From Rebecca billardiae RCC1528 (Eukaryota; Haptophyta): a DNA stretch of 64,000 bases. Below the pieces are notes generated by a model, which was not told the DNA's origin, searched no databases, and saw nothing but the letters and a program-made list of their open reading frames with translations. Position numbers and translations under genes: made by a program. The number at the start of each line of letters is the position of its first letter. Positions within the stretch are counted from its first letter, which is position 1. The DNA lies in contig OZ251223.1 of NCBI GenBank assembly GCA_965240325.2, positions 1,798,001 to 1,862,000 of the forward strand, read 5' to 3'. Shown here piece after piece: positions 8,672-18,018 of this stretch.

Positions 8672-11053
8672 ATGCCCTTACCGCCTCTGCCGGAGCCTTC
8701 GGCGTCCGCTCGACGTGACCATGCGGGCCCAACGCTGCGCAGCAACTGGCTCGTCCCGGGCGTGGTGCTCGCGAGCGACCGCTCCGGCCTCGAAGAGGCC
8801 GACAACTTGAAGGCGCTCGTCGCGGCCGGCGTGAACACTGTCGTGTGCCTGCAGACGCGCGCCGAGTGCAAGGCGGCGCTGAGCTACGTCGAGCGCGCGA
8901 GAGCGCTCGTCGGTCCCGACGCCTTCACCTTCCTCGAGTTCCCCATCGTCGACCAGTCCACCGCGCCCGACGAGCTCCTCGTGCCGTTTGTCGCCGAGCT
9001 CGCCGAGCGCGTGCGCAACGGCAGCGTCGTCGTGATCCACTGCCGCGGGGGGCACGGCCGCACGGGGACCGTGTCGGCCTTGCTACTGGGCGCACTCTAC
9101 GGCATCGACGCCGCCGAGGCGGTCCGCCGCGCCCAGTGGGCGCACGACTGCCGCGCGCAGCCGATCTTCTGCGCGCGGAGCGCGCGAGAGCTGTCGGGTG
9201 CGCTGCCCGGCCTGGGTGAGTGCGTCATGCTCTTCGACGAGCAGCGCGAGCAGGTGGTGCGCGTGCTCGGCAGCGGGGTGCTGGGCTCAGACGGCCCGGC
9301 GCCTGCCGCCCGCGCCTCGTCCCACGTGTACGGCCGCGGCGCGTCGCAGTACGACGAGGCGGCCATGTGCGCGTGGAGGGAGGCGGGCGAGGCGGCGACC
9401 GATGCGACCCGCTCGCGCGATTGGGAGCGCGCCGCGCATTACTTCGAGCGGTGCACGCGCATCCGGCCGGACTGGGCGAAGGGGCACGCGTGCCTCGCAC
9501 GGGCGCTGCTCAAGCTCGACCGCGCGTCGGAGGCAGCGGACGTGCTCCGAGCGGCACTGGCCACGGAGCAGCCGACGACGGTGATGGGTGGCGGCGCAGG
9601 CGAGGGCGACGCCGATGCCGCTGCGCGCGCAGAGATGGCGCGCTTGCTGGCGTCCATCGAGGCGGGAGACGGGCGAGGGGGCGCGCAGCCAAGCGCCCCG
9701 CCCTCACTGCCGCCGCCTCCGCCAAGGGCACCGTCCCCCGAGCCAGTGGCGACGACGCAGCCCGTCGGCCGCACCACGCCGTCGGCCAGTCCGCCGGTGC
9801 GCGCCGGCGGACTGGCCAGCCTCGTGCTGCTGTGCGGGCCGCCCGGCGCGGGTAAGACCACCTTCTGCTCGGCGCTCGAGGCTTCGCGGCCGTCGCGCTG
9901 CGTGCGCGTCTCGCAGGATGAGCTCGGCGGCTCGCGCCGCGCCTTCGAAGCCGCGCTCGCCGAGGCGGTGCGCGCCGCCGCGCCGCCGCGCCGCCAGTGC
10001 GTGCTGGTCGACCGGTGCAACGCCTCGGCCGCCGACCGTGCGGACGTGCTCGGCGTTGCGTTCCGCCCGTCGGACGCCGTGTGCGTGTGGTTCGACGTGG
10101 ACGCGGCGGAGTGCGCCCGCCGCGCGGCCGCGCGCGTGGGCCACCCGACCATCCCGTACGGCTGTGGCCGCCCCGCCGTCGAGAGCATGGCGCAGCAGCT
10201 GCGCCGAACGCCGCCGTCCGCGCGCGAGGGGTTTGCAGAGCTGGTGGTCGTGCGCTCGGCCGCGGACGCCGACGCGCTGCTCGCGCGCTGGGGCGCGCGC
10301 CCGGCCGAGCCCGCGCCGGTCTTCAAGTTCCCGCGCACCAAGCACGCGCTGCACACGGGCGGGTACGCCGTCTCGCGGGACGACCTCGTGATGAGCGCGG
10401 CTGAGCTCGCCCCGTTCATCGACGGGCGCACACTCGTGCTCGCGGAGGAGAAGGTGGACGGCGCCAACCTCGGCCTCTCGCTCTCCAGCGGCTACGAGGT
10501 GCGCGCGCAGAACCGCTCGCACTTCGTCAGCCCGGAGTCGGCGCCGCAGTTCCGCGCGCTGGGCGCGTGGATCGACGCACACGCCGGCGCGCTGTGCGCG
10601 CTGCTCGAGCCCGAGCACGAGGTCCTCTTTGGCGAGTGGCTGTACGCGCGCCACTCGGTGAGCTACAGCCGTCTGCCCGCCTACTTTGTGGCGTTTGACC
10701 TCTTCGACAAGCGCAGCAACAGCTTCGTCAGCCACGACGAGCTGCGCGAGCGGCTCGCGGCGGCGGCCGGGCCGGCCATCCCCGCCGTGCGCACCGTCGC
10801 GCGGCGCACCTTCAGCTCCGCGGACGAGCTGCTCGCGCTGCTCGACGAGCGCTCGGCCTATGGCGACGGCCCTGTCGAGGGCGTGTACCTGCGCATCGAC
10901 TCGGCGCACGGCGCGGGCGTCGGTGGGCGGCTCGTCACGCGCGCCAAGCTCGTCCGCCCGGACTTTGTGCAGACCGTCTCGGAGGGTGGGCACTGGAGCA
11001 GCCGCGTCCTGGAGCGCAACACGCTCGATCCAGAGCGCTGCCACTATGCGTGA
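8672..11053 (+). CDS. RNA-repair fusion: dual-specificity phosphatase, TPR-like region, polynucleotide kinase, RNA ligase
   Basis: A 793-residue intronless protein with three catalytic modules. Residues ~20-190 form a dual-specificity/tyrosine phosphatase domain with the signature His-Cys-Arg-Gly-Gly-His-Gly-Arg-Thr-Gly (Cys124). Residues ~230-310 look like a short TPR pair. After a Pro-rich linker, residues ~385-540 form a P-loop kinase with Gly-Pro-Pro-Gly-Ala-Gly-Lys-Thr-Thr (Lys395) and a Val-Asp-Arg-Cys-Asn...Asp-Arg motif like Trl1/PNKP kinases. The C-terminal ~230 residues match Rnl2-type RNA ligases: motif I Glu-Lys-Val-Asp-Gly-Ala-Asn (nucleotidyl Lys594), a Phe-Gly-Glu-Trp motif III, Glu-Gly-Val-Tyr motif IV and Arg-Ala-Lys-Leu motif V. 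A 5'-OH kinase with ligase activity, plus end-dephosphorylation or a 2'-phosphate role for the phosphatase, is inferred. A start at 8555 would add a basic leader. Confidence 0.85.
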   Translation: MPLPPLPEPSASARRDHAGPTLRSNWLVPGVVLASDRSGLEEADNLKALVAAGVNTVVCLQTRAECKAALSYVERARALVGPDAFTFLEFPIVDQSTAPDELLVPFVAELAERVRNGSVVVIHCRGGHGRTGTVSALLLGALYGIDAAEAVRRAQWAHDCRAQPIFCARSARELSGALPGLGECVMLFDEQREQVVRVLGSGVLGSDGPAPAARASSHVYGRGASQYDEAAMCAWREAGEAATDATRSRDWERAAHYFERCTRIRPDWAKGHACLARALLKLDRASEAADVLRAALATEQPTTVMGGGAGEGDADAAARAEMARLLASIEAGDGRGGAQPSAPPSLPPPPPRAPSPEPVATTQPVGRTTPSASPPVRAGGLASLVLLCGPPGAGKTTFCSALEASRPSRCVRVSQDELGGSRRAFEAALAEAVRAAAPPRRQCVLVDRCNASAADRADVLGVAFRPSDAVCVWFDVDAAECARRAAARVGHPTIPYGCGRPAVESMAQQLRRTPPSAREGFAELVVVRSAADADALLARWGARPAEPAPVFKFPRTKHALHTGGYAVSRDDLVMSAAELAPFIDGRTLVLAEEKVDGANLGLSLSSGYEVRAQNRSHFVSPESAPQFRALGAWIDAHAGALCALLEPEHEVLFGEWLYARHSVSYSRLPAYFVAFDLFDKRSNSFVSHDELRERLAAAAGPAIPAVRTVARRTFSSADELLALLDERSAYGDGPVEGVYLRIDSAHGAGVGGRLVTRAKLVRPDFVQTVSEGGHWSSRVLERNTLDPERCHYA

Positions 11054-11145
11054 CCGTGTGGTGGTGAGCAAGTCCGTGCAGGCGTGCACAGGCAGGTCCG
11101 GGAACCGATCGACGACAGCGCCGGGGGGCGCCGCCGCGGACGGCG

Positions 11146-11154
11146 GATAAAAAG
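11146..11154 (+). promoter_or_regulatory. TATA-like box
   Basis: GATAAAAAG stands out in GC-rich sequence 74 bp before the start codon of the small thylakoid-type protein, a spacing suited to a core promoter with a short 5' UTR. Confidence 0.4.
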
Positions 11155-11227
11155 AGCGCGGCTTCGTCATCCGCAACTCGCGCGTTCGTCGCAGATTGCA
11201 CAGCCGAGGCTCGCCGCCCAGACAAGC

Positions 11228-11611
11228 ATGATGATCGCCGTGATGGTGGCCGCCGCGGCGGCGCTGCGGCCGCCGGTGCAGCCGCACGTCGCCCCGATGA
11301 CGCATGCGCGTATGCCCGCGGTTGCCAAGCCGGCTCCCGCGCTTGCGTCTAAGCTGCTCGGCGCCACAGCGGCGTTCGCGCCGATGGTGGCATTCGCGGC
11401 TGATGTCGTCGCCAATGAGGACCTCGACTACGGCAGTGTCTCCGCGCCGAGCTGGATCCTGCCGGCTGGGGCGGCTGCCGCCATCCTGACGGCTCTTCTT
11501 CCCGTCGTCCTGCAGTCTGGTGACGATGCCGCACGTGAAATGCAGGAGCGCGACAAGGACTCGTTTGGCAAGGAGTTTGCGGACTCGGTGACGAAAAAGC
11601 GTGATCGCTAA
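11228..11611 (+). CDS. Small plastid-targeted, thylakoid-type single-span membrane protein (127 aa)
   Basis: The protein has a layered targeting region. A Met/Val/Ala-rich hydrophobic start is followed by a Pro/Ala/basic stretch (residues ~15-45), then a second hydrophobic segment ending in an Ala-Phe-Ala-Ala thylakoid-type cleavage site near residue 58. The predicted mature part (~70 residues) has a short acidic N-terminus containing Asp-Leu-Asp-Tyr-Gly and one membrane span rich in Ala, Leu and Ile. A charged tail follows, ending in Lys-Lys-Arg-Asp-Arg. Length and layout fit a low-molecular-mass photosystem subunit or assembly factor, but I do not recognise a specific Psa/Psb family. A TATA-like box lies just upstream. 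No intron is seen. Confidence 0.7.
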   Translation: MMIAVMVAAAAALRPPVQPHVAPMTHARMPAVAKPAPALASKLLGATAAFAPMVAFAADVVANEDLDYGSVSAPSWILPAGAAAAILTALLPVVLQSGDDAAREMQERDKDSFGKEFADSVTKKRDR

Positions 11612-12950
11612 GCCCCCCCACGGCGGAACGTTGCTCGTGGTGTGCGAGCTGTGCATCGTCACCTATGCTGCGTCGAGCGCGCACGTTACCACTGAGCATT
11701 GCAGTGCGAGGACGATGATCATGAGTGCTCTCAGTGGTCTCGGGAATTGCGGCCCGGTGCGGCTGTGCTGATTTCGCCATTACGCTCATCGCCTGATCAG
11801 GCCGTGCAAAAGCCCGCTGCACATGTGCGTGGCGCGCGACGCCGAGCAGAGATCTGTTCTGTGTCGGGCGCCACAACCGCTGCTGACGGCTGTTCCCAAT
11901 TGGCTCATTTGGCTGCGACTTCAGATTCGTCCGGTCGGCACGGTGCCCGGAGTGCCCCGGGCCCCGGGGCCGCCCGGATCACGTGACAGTCGTGACACGT
12001 CACGCCGGCTGACTCCGAGCGGGCGAATCGTGTCTAAGCAGTCACCGGCGTTGGTTGCAGAGCATAGCCTGAACTGCGACGGATCAGATAAATAATGGCT
12101 TATAATATTGACCGCCAATTGACGGCAGTCGTCGGAACAATCCAGCCGGGTCACGGGTCTGACAGTCCCGACTTGCCGTTGCCATCTGCGCGGCTCGCAT
12201 GGATATCGACCTGCTGTGCCCCAAGTGTGACGAGGGACGGACGGACTGTGAGGCTGTCCTGCGCTGCGACAGGCGCGACGCGCCACGTTCAGTCTCATAC
12301 TCACTCAACTGCTACGACGACAGTAGACTACTACCGTTTAGACCGAGACGTACTCGGTCTCGGGACACGACGCGTCACCTATGTGCGAATCAAGGCCTAT
12401 ATGGCCGGCCATGACCGATGATATTGGCCGCTAGGCGGCCATGGCCGATGGAAAGCGGCCAACCAGCCATCACTGGCCGATGGGTATTGGCCGATGCCGA
12501 TGGCGGTCCGGCGGCCGGACCGCCCCGCGGGGAGGCCGCGCCGGACGGCACTCGCACTGCCACGGCGCCGGCGCGTGGCCTCGCGGCGCGTGCGCACGCC
12601 GCCACGCGGGCTGCAGCACTGTCCGACTCTGCACGGTCGTAGTCCGAGAGGGCGGCCCCGGGGCTCGGCCGAGCCCCAGTGGCGGTCTCTGACCGAGCGT
12701 GGCAGGTGGGTCGTGTGTGTGTGTGTTAATCTGATATAAGATAAATTAAGATATCCCGGAGACTACTACGCGGCATGTCTATTGTAGCTATCTGGCGCGC
12801 CGGCCCGGCGAGTGAACTGTGAAGGACGCGAGGTGCAGGCGGCGAGCCCGGTGAGACTCCGAGGGCGAGTCAGCGGCCGCACCCGCGCCCGCGACCCCTA
12901 CTTCTGCCACGGCTGGCGCTTGCACTGCCAGCAGCGCCGTCGTCTGCCGA
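11612..12950. other. Intergenic, no gene recognised
   Basis: About 1.3 kb without a supported gene. Around 12405-12500 short GGCCGATG/GGCCATGGCC-type motifs recur, and similar GGCCGA motifs reappear beyond the mobile element at 15700-15770. An AT-rich patch lies at 12730-12755. Confidence 0.4.
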
Positions 12951-12959
12951 CGCGGCGAC

Positions 12960-13308
12960 CGGCAGCGCTAAATCAGCCCGGGCTGATTTAAGCTTATCTC
13001 AGCCCGGGCTGATTTAAGCCCTTAAATCAGCCCGGGCTGAGATAAGCTCCGCGCGAGCTTATCTCAGCCCGGGCTGAGATAAGCGCTTATCTCAGCCCAG
13101 CGGCTCGCGACTCGGCCGCCGTGGACTCGGAGCGCACGTCGCGCGGTGCGGCCCGCCCGCTCCATGGCTGCACGCGCTGCTGTGTCTTCGGTGGCCACAG
13201 GGTGAAGTGCGCTGAGTATAGTGGCGGGCCCAGCTCCACCCACCCCCTTCTCCCTGGCCCGCCCCGCCTGCCCTCGCCCGCATCGGATGCCTTCCTCGCG
13301 CATGCAAC
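12960..13308 (+). repeat. Left terminal inverted repeat with palindrome cluster
   Basis: The outer ~130 bp consist of nested palindromes built from the core AGCCCGGGCT flanked by CTTATCTC/GAGATAAG or CTTAAATC/GATTTAAG arms. One 26-bp unit is a perfect palindrome. The inner ~215 bp are ordinary unique-looking sequence matched by the right repeat. Confidence 0.9.
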
Positions 13309-15087
13309 GGCCTCAGCCAACGCCATTGTTCCACCATCGATTCCACCATCGACGGTCGCGGGTACTTGTACGTCGTGTACTGTACATGTGTGTCATGTGT
13401 AATCGCACGCATGTGGCCACGGCCCACGTGCACCTGTCTGCCGTGTGCCGTCGCCCTTGTACCGCGTTGCCCTTGTACCGTTCGCGCGTTGCGGCATGTG
13501 CTTGCCCAGCTTGGCATACTTGCCGGTCACGCTCGACGCTGGATCAGCCAGTCATCGCGATCCCGTCAGATCGAAACGGTCCCTTCGCGCGGCGCACTAC
13601 TCTGCGCGGCGGCTGCCGGTTCATGACCGAGCTTGGACCATCAGCTGACAGCTGTGGTGTGCGGCTCGCTGCGTCTCAAGCGTGGCAGGCGCTTCGGCAG
13701 AGTAATACACTGTCGACGGTCGTGGCGCCGCAGCTGGTGGGCTCACCGGCGCCGTCGCGCTCGCAGCTTTCGGCGCGCTTGGCGAGCACGCCAAGGTCGC
13801 CGCGCGCACCGTGGTCCGCGTGCACACAACGGCCGCCGCGCGCGCCGCAGCCGTCTTGCGCGCCGCAGCCGGCGAGCGCGCCGCGGCCGGCGAGCGCGCC
13901 GCGGCTGCTGAGCGCGCCCGGCCGGCGAGCGCGCCGCGGCCGGCGAGTGCGCCGCGGCCGCTGCGCGCGCCCGGCCGGTGAGCGCGCCGCGGCTGCCGCG
14001 CGCCGCGCGGCTGGCGATTGCGCCGCGGCTGCCACGCGCGCTGCGGCCGGTAAGCGCGCCACGGCGGCAGACAGCGTAACTCGGCCGTCGCGCCCGGCCG
14101 GCGAGCGCGCCGTGGCTGCTGCGCGCGCCGCGGCTGCCGCGCGCGCCGCGGCCGGCGAGCGCGCCGAGGCCGACCAACGCGCCGCGACCGCCCCGCGCAC
14201 GGCGACCGAAGGCGAGTCTGTGGCGGATAGCGAGCTTGCCGCTGCGGCTAGTGAGCGCGCCGCAACCGGCGCGGATGGATGGTGCAGCCGGGGCTTGCGC
14301 CACCGCAACCGGTGAGCAGGCCGCGCCAGCATGCGTAGGTATTGGCGAGCGCGCCACCGCAACCGGCGAGCGCGCACCGCACGGGCCACAGATGCCCATT
14401 GGTCCAACGCCGCAGGTGCCCATCAAGCCTGGCGCCAACACGTGACAGTTGCGCGATGAGGCTGAGCGTGCTCGCCGGCCGCTGCGCGCTCACTGGCCGC
14501 GGCGGCGCGCTCGCTCGCTATCCGCCACAGACTAGCCTTCGGTCGTCGCGCACGGCCGCGGCGCGCTGGTCCGCCGCGGCGCGCGCGGCAGCCACGGCGC
14601 GCGCGGCAACCGCGGCGCGCGCGGCGGCCACCGCGCGCGTGGCGCATGCGGCGGCCGCTGCGTGCGTGCGGACCGCGGCGCACACCGCAACCTTAGCTTG
14701 CTGTCCGTGCGCACCAGCCCCTGAGCCGCGGCACGCGCTGCGAGCTTGGCGTGCTCGCCGTGCGCGCCGACAGCTGCGGGCGTGCCGGCGTCGGCGCGCC
14801 CACTAGCCGCAGCGCCATGATCGTCCATGGAGCTGCGCCGGTGCCCATGCCTGTGCCGCTGGCACCGGTACGCCCGCGCGCGGCGGCCGCGGTGGCAACG
14901 TTCAGCACATTTTGAACAACGTGCAATGGCAACAGCACACAACCGACTGTAGCGCACGGGCCGTGTTCACCCGCGTGCGACTACGCGCGGACATGGTCAA
15001 CTGGCGAACGTCGATGGTGCGTCCATGGTGTTGGCTGCATGCTTCTCATGCGGGCAGCAAGTCCACAAGCCGAGTTGCCGCCGTGGA

Positions 15088-15438
15088 GTTGCATGCGCGA
15101 GGAAGGCATCCGATGCGGGCGAGGGCAGGCGGGGCGGGCCAGGGAGAAGGGGGTGGGTGGAGCTGGGCGCCCGCCACTAGACTCAGCGCACTTCACCCTG
15201 TGGCCACCGAAGACACAGCAGCGCGTGCAGCCATGGAGCGGGCGGGCCGCACCGCGCGACGTGCGCTCCGAGTCCACGGCGGCCGAGTCGCGAGCCGCTG
15301 GGCTGAGATAAGCGCTTATCTCAGCCCGGGCTGAGATAAGCTCGCGCGGAGCTTATCTCAGCCCGGGCCGATTTAAGCGCTTAAATCGGCCCGGGCTGAG
15401 ATAAGCTTAAATCGGCCCGGGCTGATTTAGCGCTGCCG
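15088..15438 (-). repeat. Right terminal inverted repeat
   Basis: Reverse complement of 12960-13308 with a few changes, mainly T/C differences within the palindrome arms (GGGCTGATTT on the left, GGGCCGATTT on the right) and a short indel near 15165-15172. Confidence 0.9.
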
Positions 15439-15447
15439 CGCGGCGAC

Positions 15448-15804
15448 TGCGGCAGCCTCGCGGCGAGCGGACGAGCTGTGGCTGCCGCAGCACAGTATTC
15501 GGCTGCAAGCACCTTCTGCGACGAGATCATGCCCATACAGAGTCGACGAGCCGACCGGTCGTTGGGGTCGACCATAGGCGACGTTGACTTTCTGCCCGAC
15601 GAGTGGTGAATAATATTGCGCCGAAAAAGAAAATAAATTATGAATATGTAATGAATACAGCGCATCGTCATCCTTATTTATTCATTTATTCGTCGTAGTC
15701 GGCCACTGGCCGATGAACGGGCGAAAGTGGGCATCTCGTGGCCGACGGGTTGGCCGACGCCCGTCGAGGCTTGATTCGCACACAGCGCGTCACGACGGTA
15801 CGGT
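15448..15804. other. Intergenic, no gene recognised
   Basis: Between the transposon and the 3' end of the cyclic-nucleotide-binding gene. An AT-rich patch at 15605-15690 and GGCCGA motifs at 15700-15770 are the only visible features. Confidence 0.4.
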
Positions 15805-18018
15805 TTAGTATGAAGGGTCATACTGCATGTCTTCCGCGAGTGTTGTCCCTGCGCCGCCTGTGCGCATCGCGATCGCCGTGTGCGCGCTAAATGCCGCGTT
15901 CGACAGGCTGGGGTCCAGCGCGCGCTGGAGCACCTCGCTCAGCGAGGACTGCCGGTTCGCCATCGACGCACGGCGGCGGAAGGACGTCGGACGAGAGGGT
16001 GGAGCCTGCGAGCCCTGAGGGCCCTGCGAGGCCGAGCTGCCAACAAGGGAGGCCCGTCCGTCGTCGGGCGGCGGCGCAGCGAGCTGACTGAGCGAGACCT
16101 GGGAGCTGCCGCGCTGCTGCCACGCGCGCACGCCGTTGAGGACGGCGCCCTGGAGGGCGCGCTCGCCTCGCGCGCCGGGGGGGAGCGCCGTGCCCGACTC
16201 CACGTTGTCCGCGTGCCTGGTGAGCGCGAAGCTGATGTCGTCGTGCTTCTCAGTGAGCACGTTGGCAAAGTCGTCCGCGCCGTGCGCGATCTGCAGGTGG
16301 CGCAGCAGCTTGTCCCCCGGCGGCAGGTCAAAGTTGGCGCCGACCTCGGCGATGTTGATGCGCACCATCTGCGCCAGCCTCGGGATCGTGACCGCGTTGC
16401 GCAGCACCTGCTCGCGCGCTGCCTCGTTCTCGGCGACGGCCGCGCGGAAGTCCCGCCCAGCGAGCGCCAGCACGGTCAGCTCCGTCTGCGCGACCGCCGT
16501 CGCGAGCCTGTGCCGGCGCAGGAAGAGCGCCAGCTCGCCCACGTACGCGTTGGTCGAGCGCGGGGTGATCACGCGCAGCACGGCGCCCTCGTCCGCGCGC
16601 AGCTCGAGCACGCCCGCCAGCACGATGTAGAACGTGTCGCCGTGGTCGCCAGCGCTGAAGAGCCGGGCGCCGGCCTTGACCTTCTCCGTCCTCGCCACCT
16701 GGCTGAGCTGCAGGATCGCCTCGTCGTCGAGGGCGCGGAAGTGCGGCAGCACGTTGAGCACCTGCGTCATCATGCTCGAGACGACGCGCTCCACGTCCTT
16801 GAGCGCCGCGCCCACCGCCACGTCCGTCGTGTCGATCGCGAGCAGCACGGTGTCCTCCTGGGCGACGACGCTGGCGTTGCGACGGATGCGGCCAGGCGCG
16901 ATCAGCGCCGACTCGCCGAACGTGTCGCCCTTCGCCAGCAGCTTGTACTCGCGGCCGCGCGTGTCGGTGACGCGCGCGTGGCCGGAGGTGATGACGAAGA
17001 ACTTGCTCGCACACGCGGTGCCCTCGTGCAGGATCACCTGGTACCGTGGCCGGAGCTCCCACGCCGTCGCCCCGGCGAGGCGGCGGAGCTCGGCGTCGGA
17101 GCACCCGTGGAAGTACCTGACGCGCCGCAGCTCGTCCATCGTGCGCTCGATCGGCACGTCGAGACGGCGCGTCGCACTCAGCCCTCGGCTCGACTGCGCG
17201 GCGCTGGCACTCGCAGCGCGCGGCAGCGTCGCGCGCCGCGCCAGGCGCTCGGCGCCGCTCACGGGCACGGGGAGGCCCAGGGTGCGGTGGAGAGCGGGGG
17301 GCTCTTCGGGCGCTAGCCTCGCGGCTGCGCGCATGCGCCGATGCTCCATATCGATCAGCGACGTGTACTGTGGGCGCACGCACGCGTGGAGCGCAGATGG
17401 CGTACAGTACAAGAGGCGGCGCGCGGGGGTCGTGGGCCACCGGCGGGTTGCGCGCGCGCTGCGCACGCGGCTCCACCGGTGGGCCGCGCCCGGCTGGCGA
17501 CGTACCTTAGGCCTCACCGGCCGGTGACTCGAGAAGCCAACGGTCGGCGGCAGGGCGCTCAGCGACTCGGGGATCAGAAGGCTGCCCTCGTACTCGAAGG
17601 ACACGTGGCCGATGGACGTCTGCCTGGCGAGCGAGCTGAGTGGCGAGTCCACGCGGGCGACGTCGATCCCAATCGCCGGTGGGGAGGGGCTCCGGCGGGG
17701 TGAGATTTGGCTCTGTGCGGTGCGGCTTTCGCGCGGCGGCGAGCCCGCCCGTGAGCGGGCGGCAAGCGCTGACGAGTGCGGGCGTGGGCGCAGCACGCCA
17801 CGATGCCGGTCTGCGGGCGTCGACGGCGCCGCTGGCCGAATCTCGAAAATTGGCCCGCGGAGAGCCCCTGCCGGTGTTGTCGCCGGGCGTGACGGTGTTG
17901 CCGCCGGTCGTGGCGCGGTGGCCGGGCTCCCCGTACCCGCCGGCGACGTCGGGGGGCGGCCCAGTGATGGGCTCAGGTGTGATGGCCCCCCCACTGTGGG
18001 CAGTACAGCCGCCGCCAT
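15805..18018 (-). CDS. Tandem cyclic-nucleotide-binding domain protein
   Basis: Read from the first true ATG (18016-18018); the frame stays open upstream only without an ATG. The N-terminal ~230 residues are Pro/Ser/Arg-rich and disordered. Two cNMP-binding domains follow. Domain 1 (about 16830-17130) has a phosphate-binding cassette Phe-Gly-Glu-Ser-Ala-Leu-Ile but Arg-Asn-Ala-Ser where the Arg-Ala is usual. Domain 2 (about 16430-16790) has Gly-Glu-Leu-Ala-Leu with Arg-Leu-Ala-Thr-Ala, closer to the canonical cassette. This resembles PKA regulatory subunits or stand-alone cNMP sensors, but no clear dimerisation helix or inhibitor sequence was found. The tail is Ser-rich. A probable intron of a multiple of three bases, 17368-17505 (GTACGT...CAG) or 17368-17517 (GTGAGG...CAG), is open in frame, so the protein is about 690 residues if it is spliced. 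Confidence 0.8.
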   Translation of the reverse strand: MAAAVLPTVGGPSHLSPSLGRPPTSPAGTGSPATAPRPAATPSRPATTPAGALRGPIFEIRPAAPSTPADRHRGVLRPRPHSSALAARSRAGSPPRESRTAQSQISPRRSPSPPAIGIDVARVDSPLSSLARQTSIGHVSFEYEGSLLIPESLSALPPTVGFSSHRPVRPKVRRQPGAAHRWSRVRSARATRRWPTTPARRLLYCTPSALHACVRPQYTSLIDMEHRRMRAAARLAPEEPPALHRTLGLPVPVSGAERLARRATLPRAASASAAQSSRGLSATRRLDVPIERTMDELRRVRYFHGCSDAELRRLAGATAWELRPRYQVILHEGTACASKFFVITSGHARVTDTRGREYKLLAKGDTFGESALIAPGRIRRNASVVAQEDTVLLAIDTTDVAVGAALKDVERVVSSMMTQVLNVLPHFRALDDEAILQLSQVARTEKVKAGARLFSAGDHGDTFYIVLAGVLELRADEGAVLRVITPRSTNAYVGELALFLRRHRLATAVAQTELTVLALAGRDFRAAVAENEAAREQVLRNAVTIPRLAQMVRINIAEVGANFDLPPGDKLLRHLQIAHGADDFANVLTEKHDDISFALTRHADNVESGTALPPGARGERALQGAVLNGVRAWQQRGSSQVSLSQLAAPPPDDGRASLVGSSASQGPQGSQAPPSRPTSFRRRASMANRQSSLSEVLQRALDPSLSNAAFSAHTAIAMRTGGAGTTLAEDMQYDPSY

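Larger units (their letters stand above)
12960..15438. mobile_element. Mutator-like non-autonomous DNA transposon with long TIRs (foldback type)
   Basis: A 2479-bp element is bounded by near-identical terminal inverted repeats of about 350 bp (12960-13308 and 15088-15438). It is flanked on both sides by the same 9-bp direct repeat CGCGGCGAC (12951-12959 and 15439-15447), read as the target-site duplication. A 9-bp duplication with TIRs of hundreds of bp is the known signature of MULE transposons. No transposase motif is visible inside. The interior carries degenerate GC-rich 12-mer-like repeats (roughly 13840-14320 and 14560-14660) that keep several frames open by composition only. TIR differences are few, so insertion was probably recent. 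Confidence 0.85.

Noticed and set aside
9704-11662. Minus-strand frame of 652 codons opposite the RNA-repair gene
   Set aside because: Arg/Ala-rich shadow without motifs, running past the end of the real gene.
12199-12414. 71-codon frame beginning with a Cys-x2-Cys pair
   Set aside because: Single zinc-like pair only, then basic random sequence; no homologous feel and no promoter or partner gene.
13221-14315. Plus-strand frame of 364 codons and minus-strand frames at 13676-14441 inside the transposon
   Set aside because: Ala/Arg low complexity produced by GC-rich repeats, open in several frames at once; no transposase signature.
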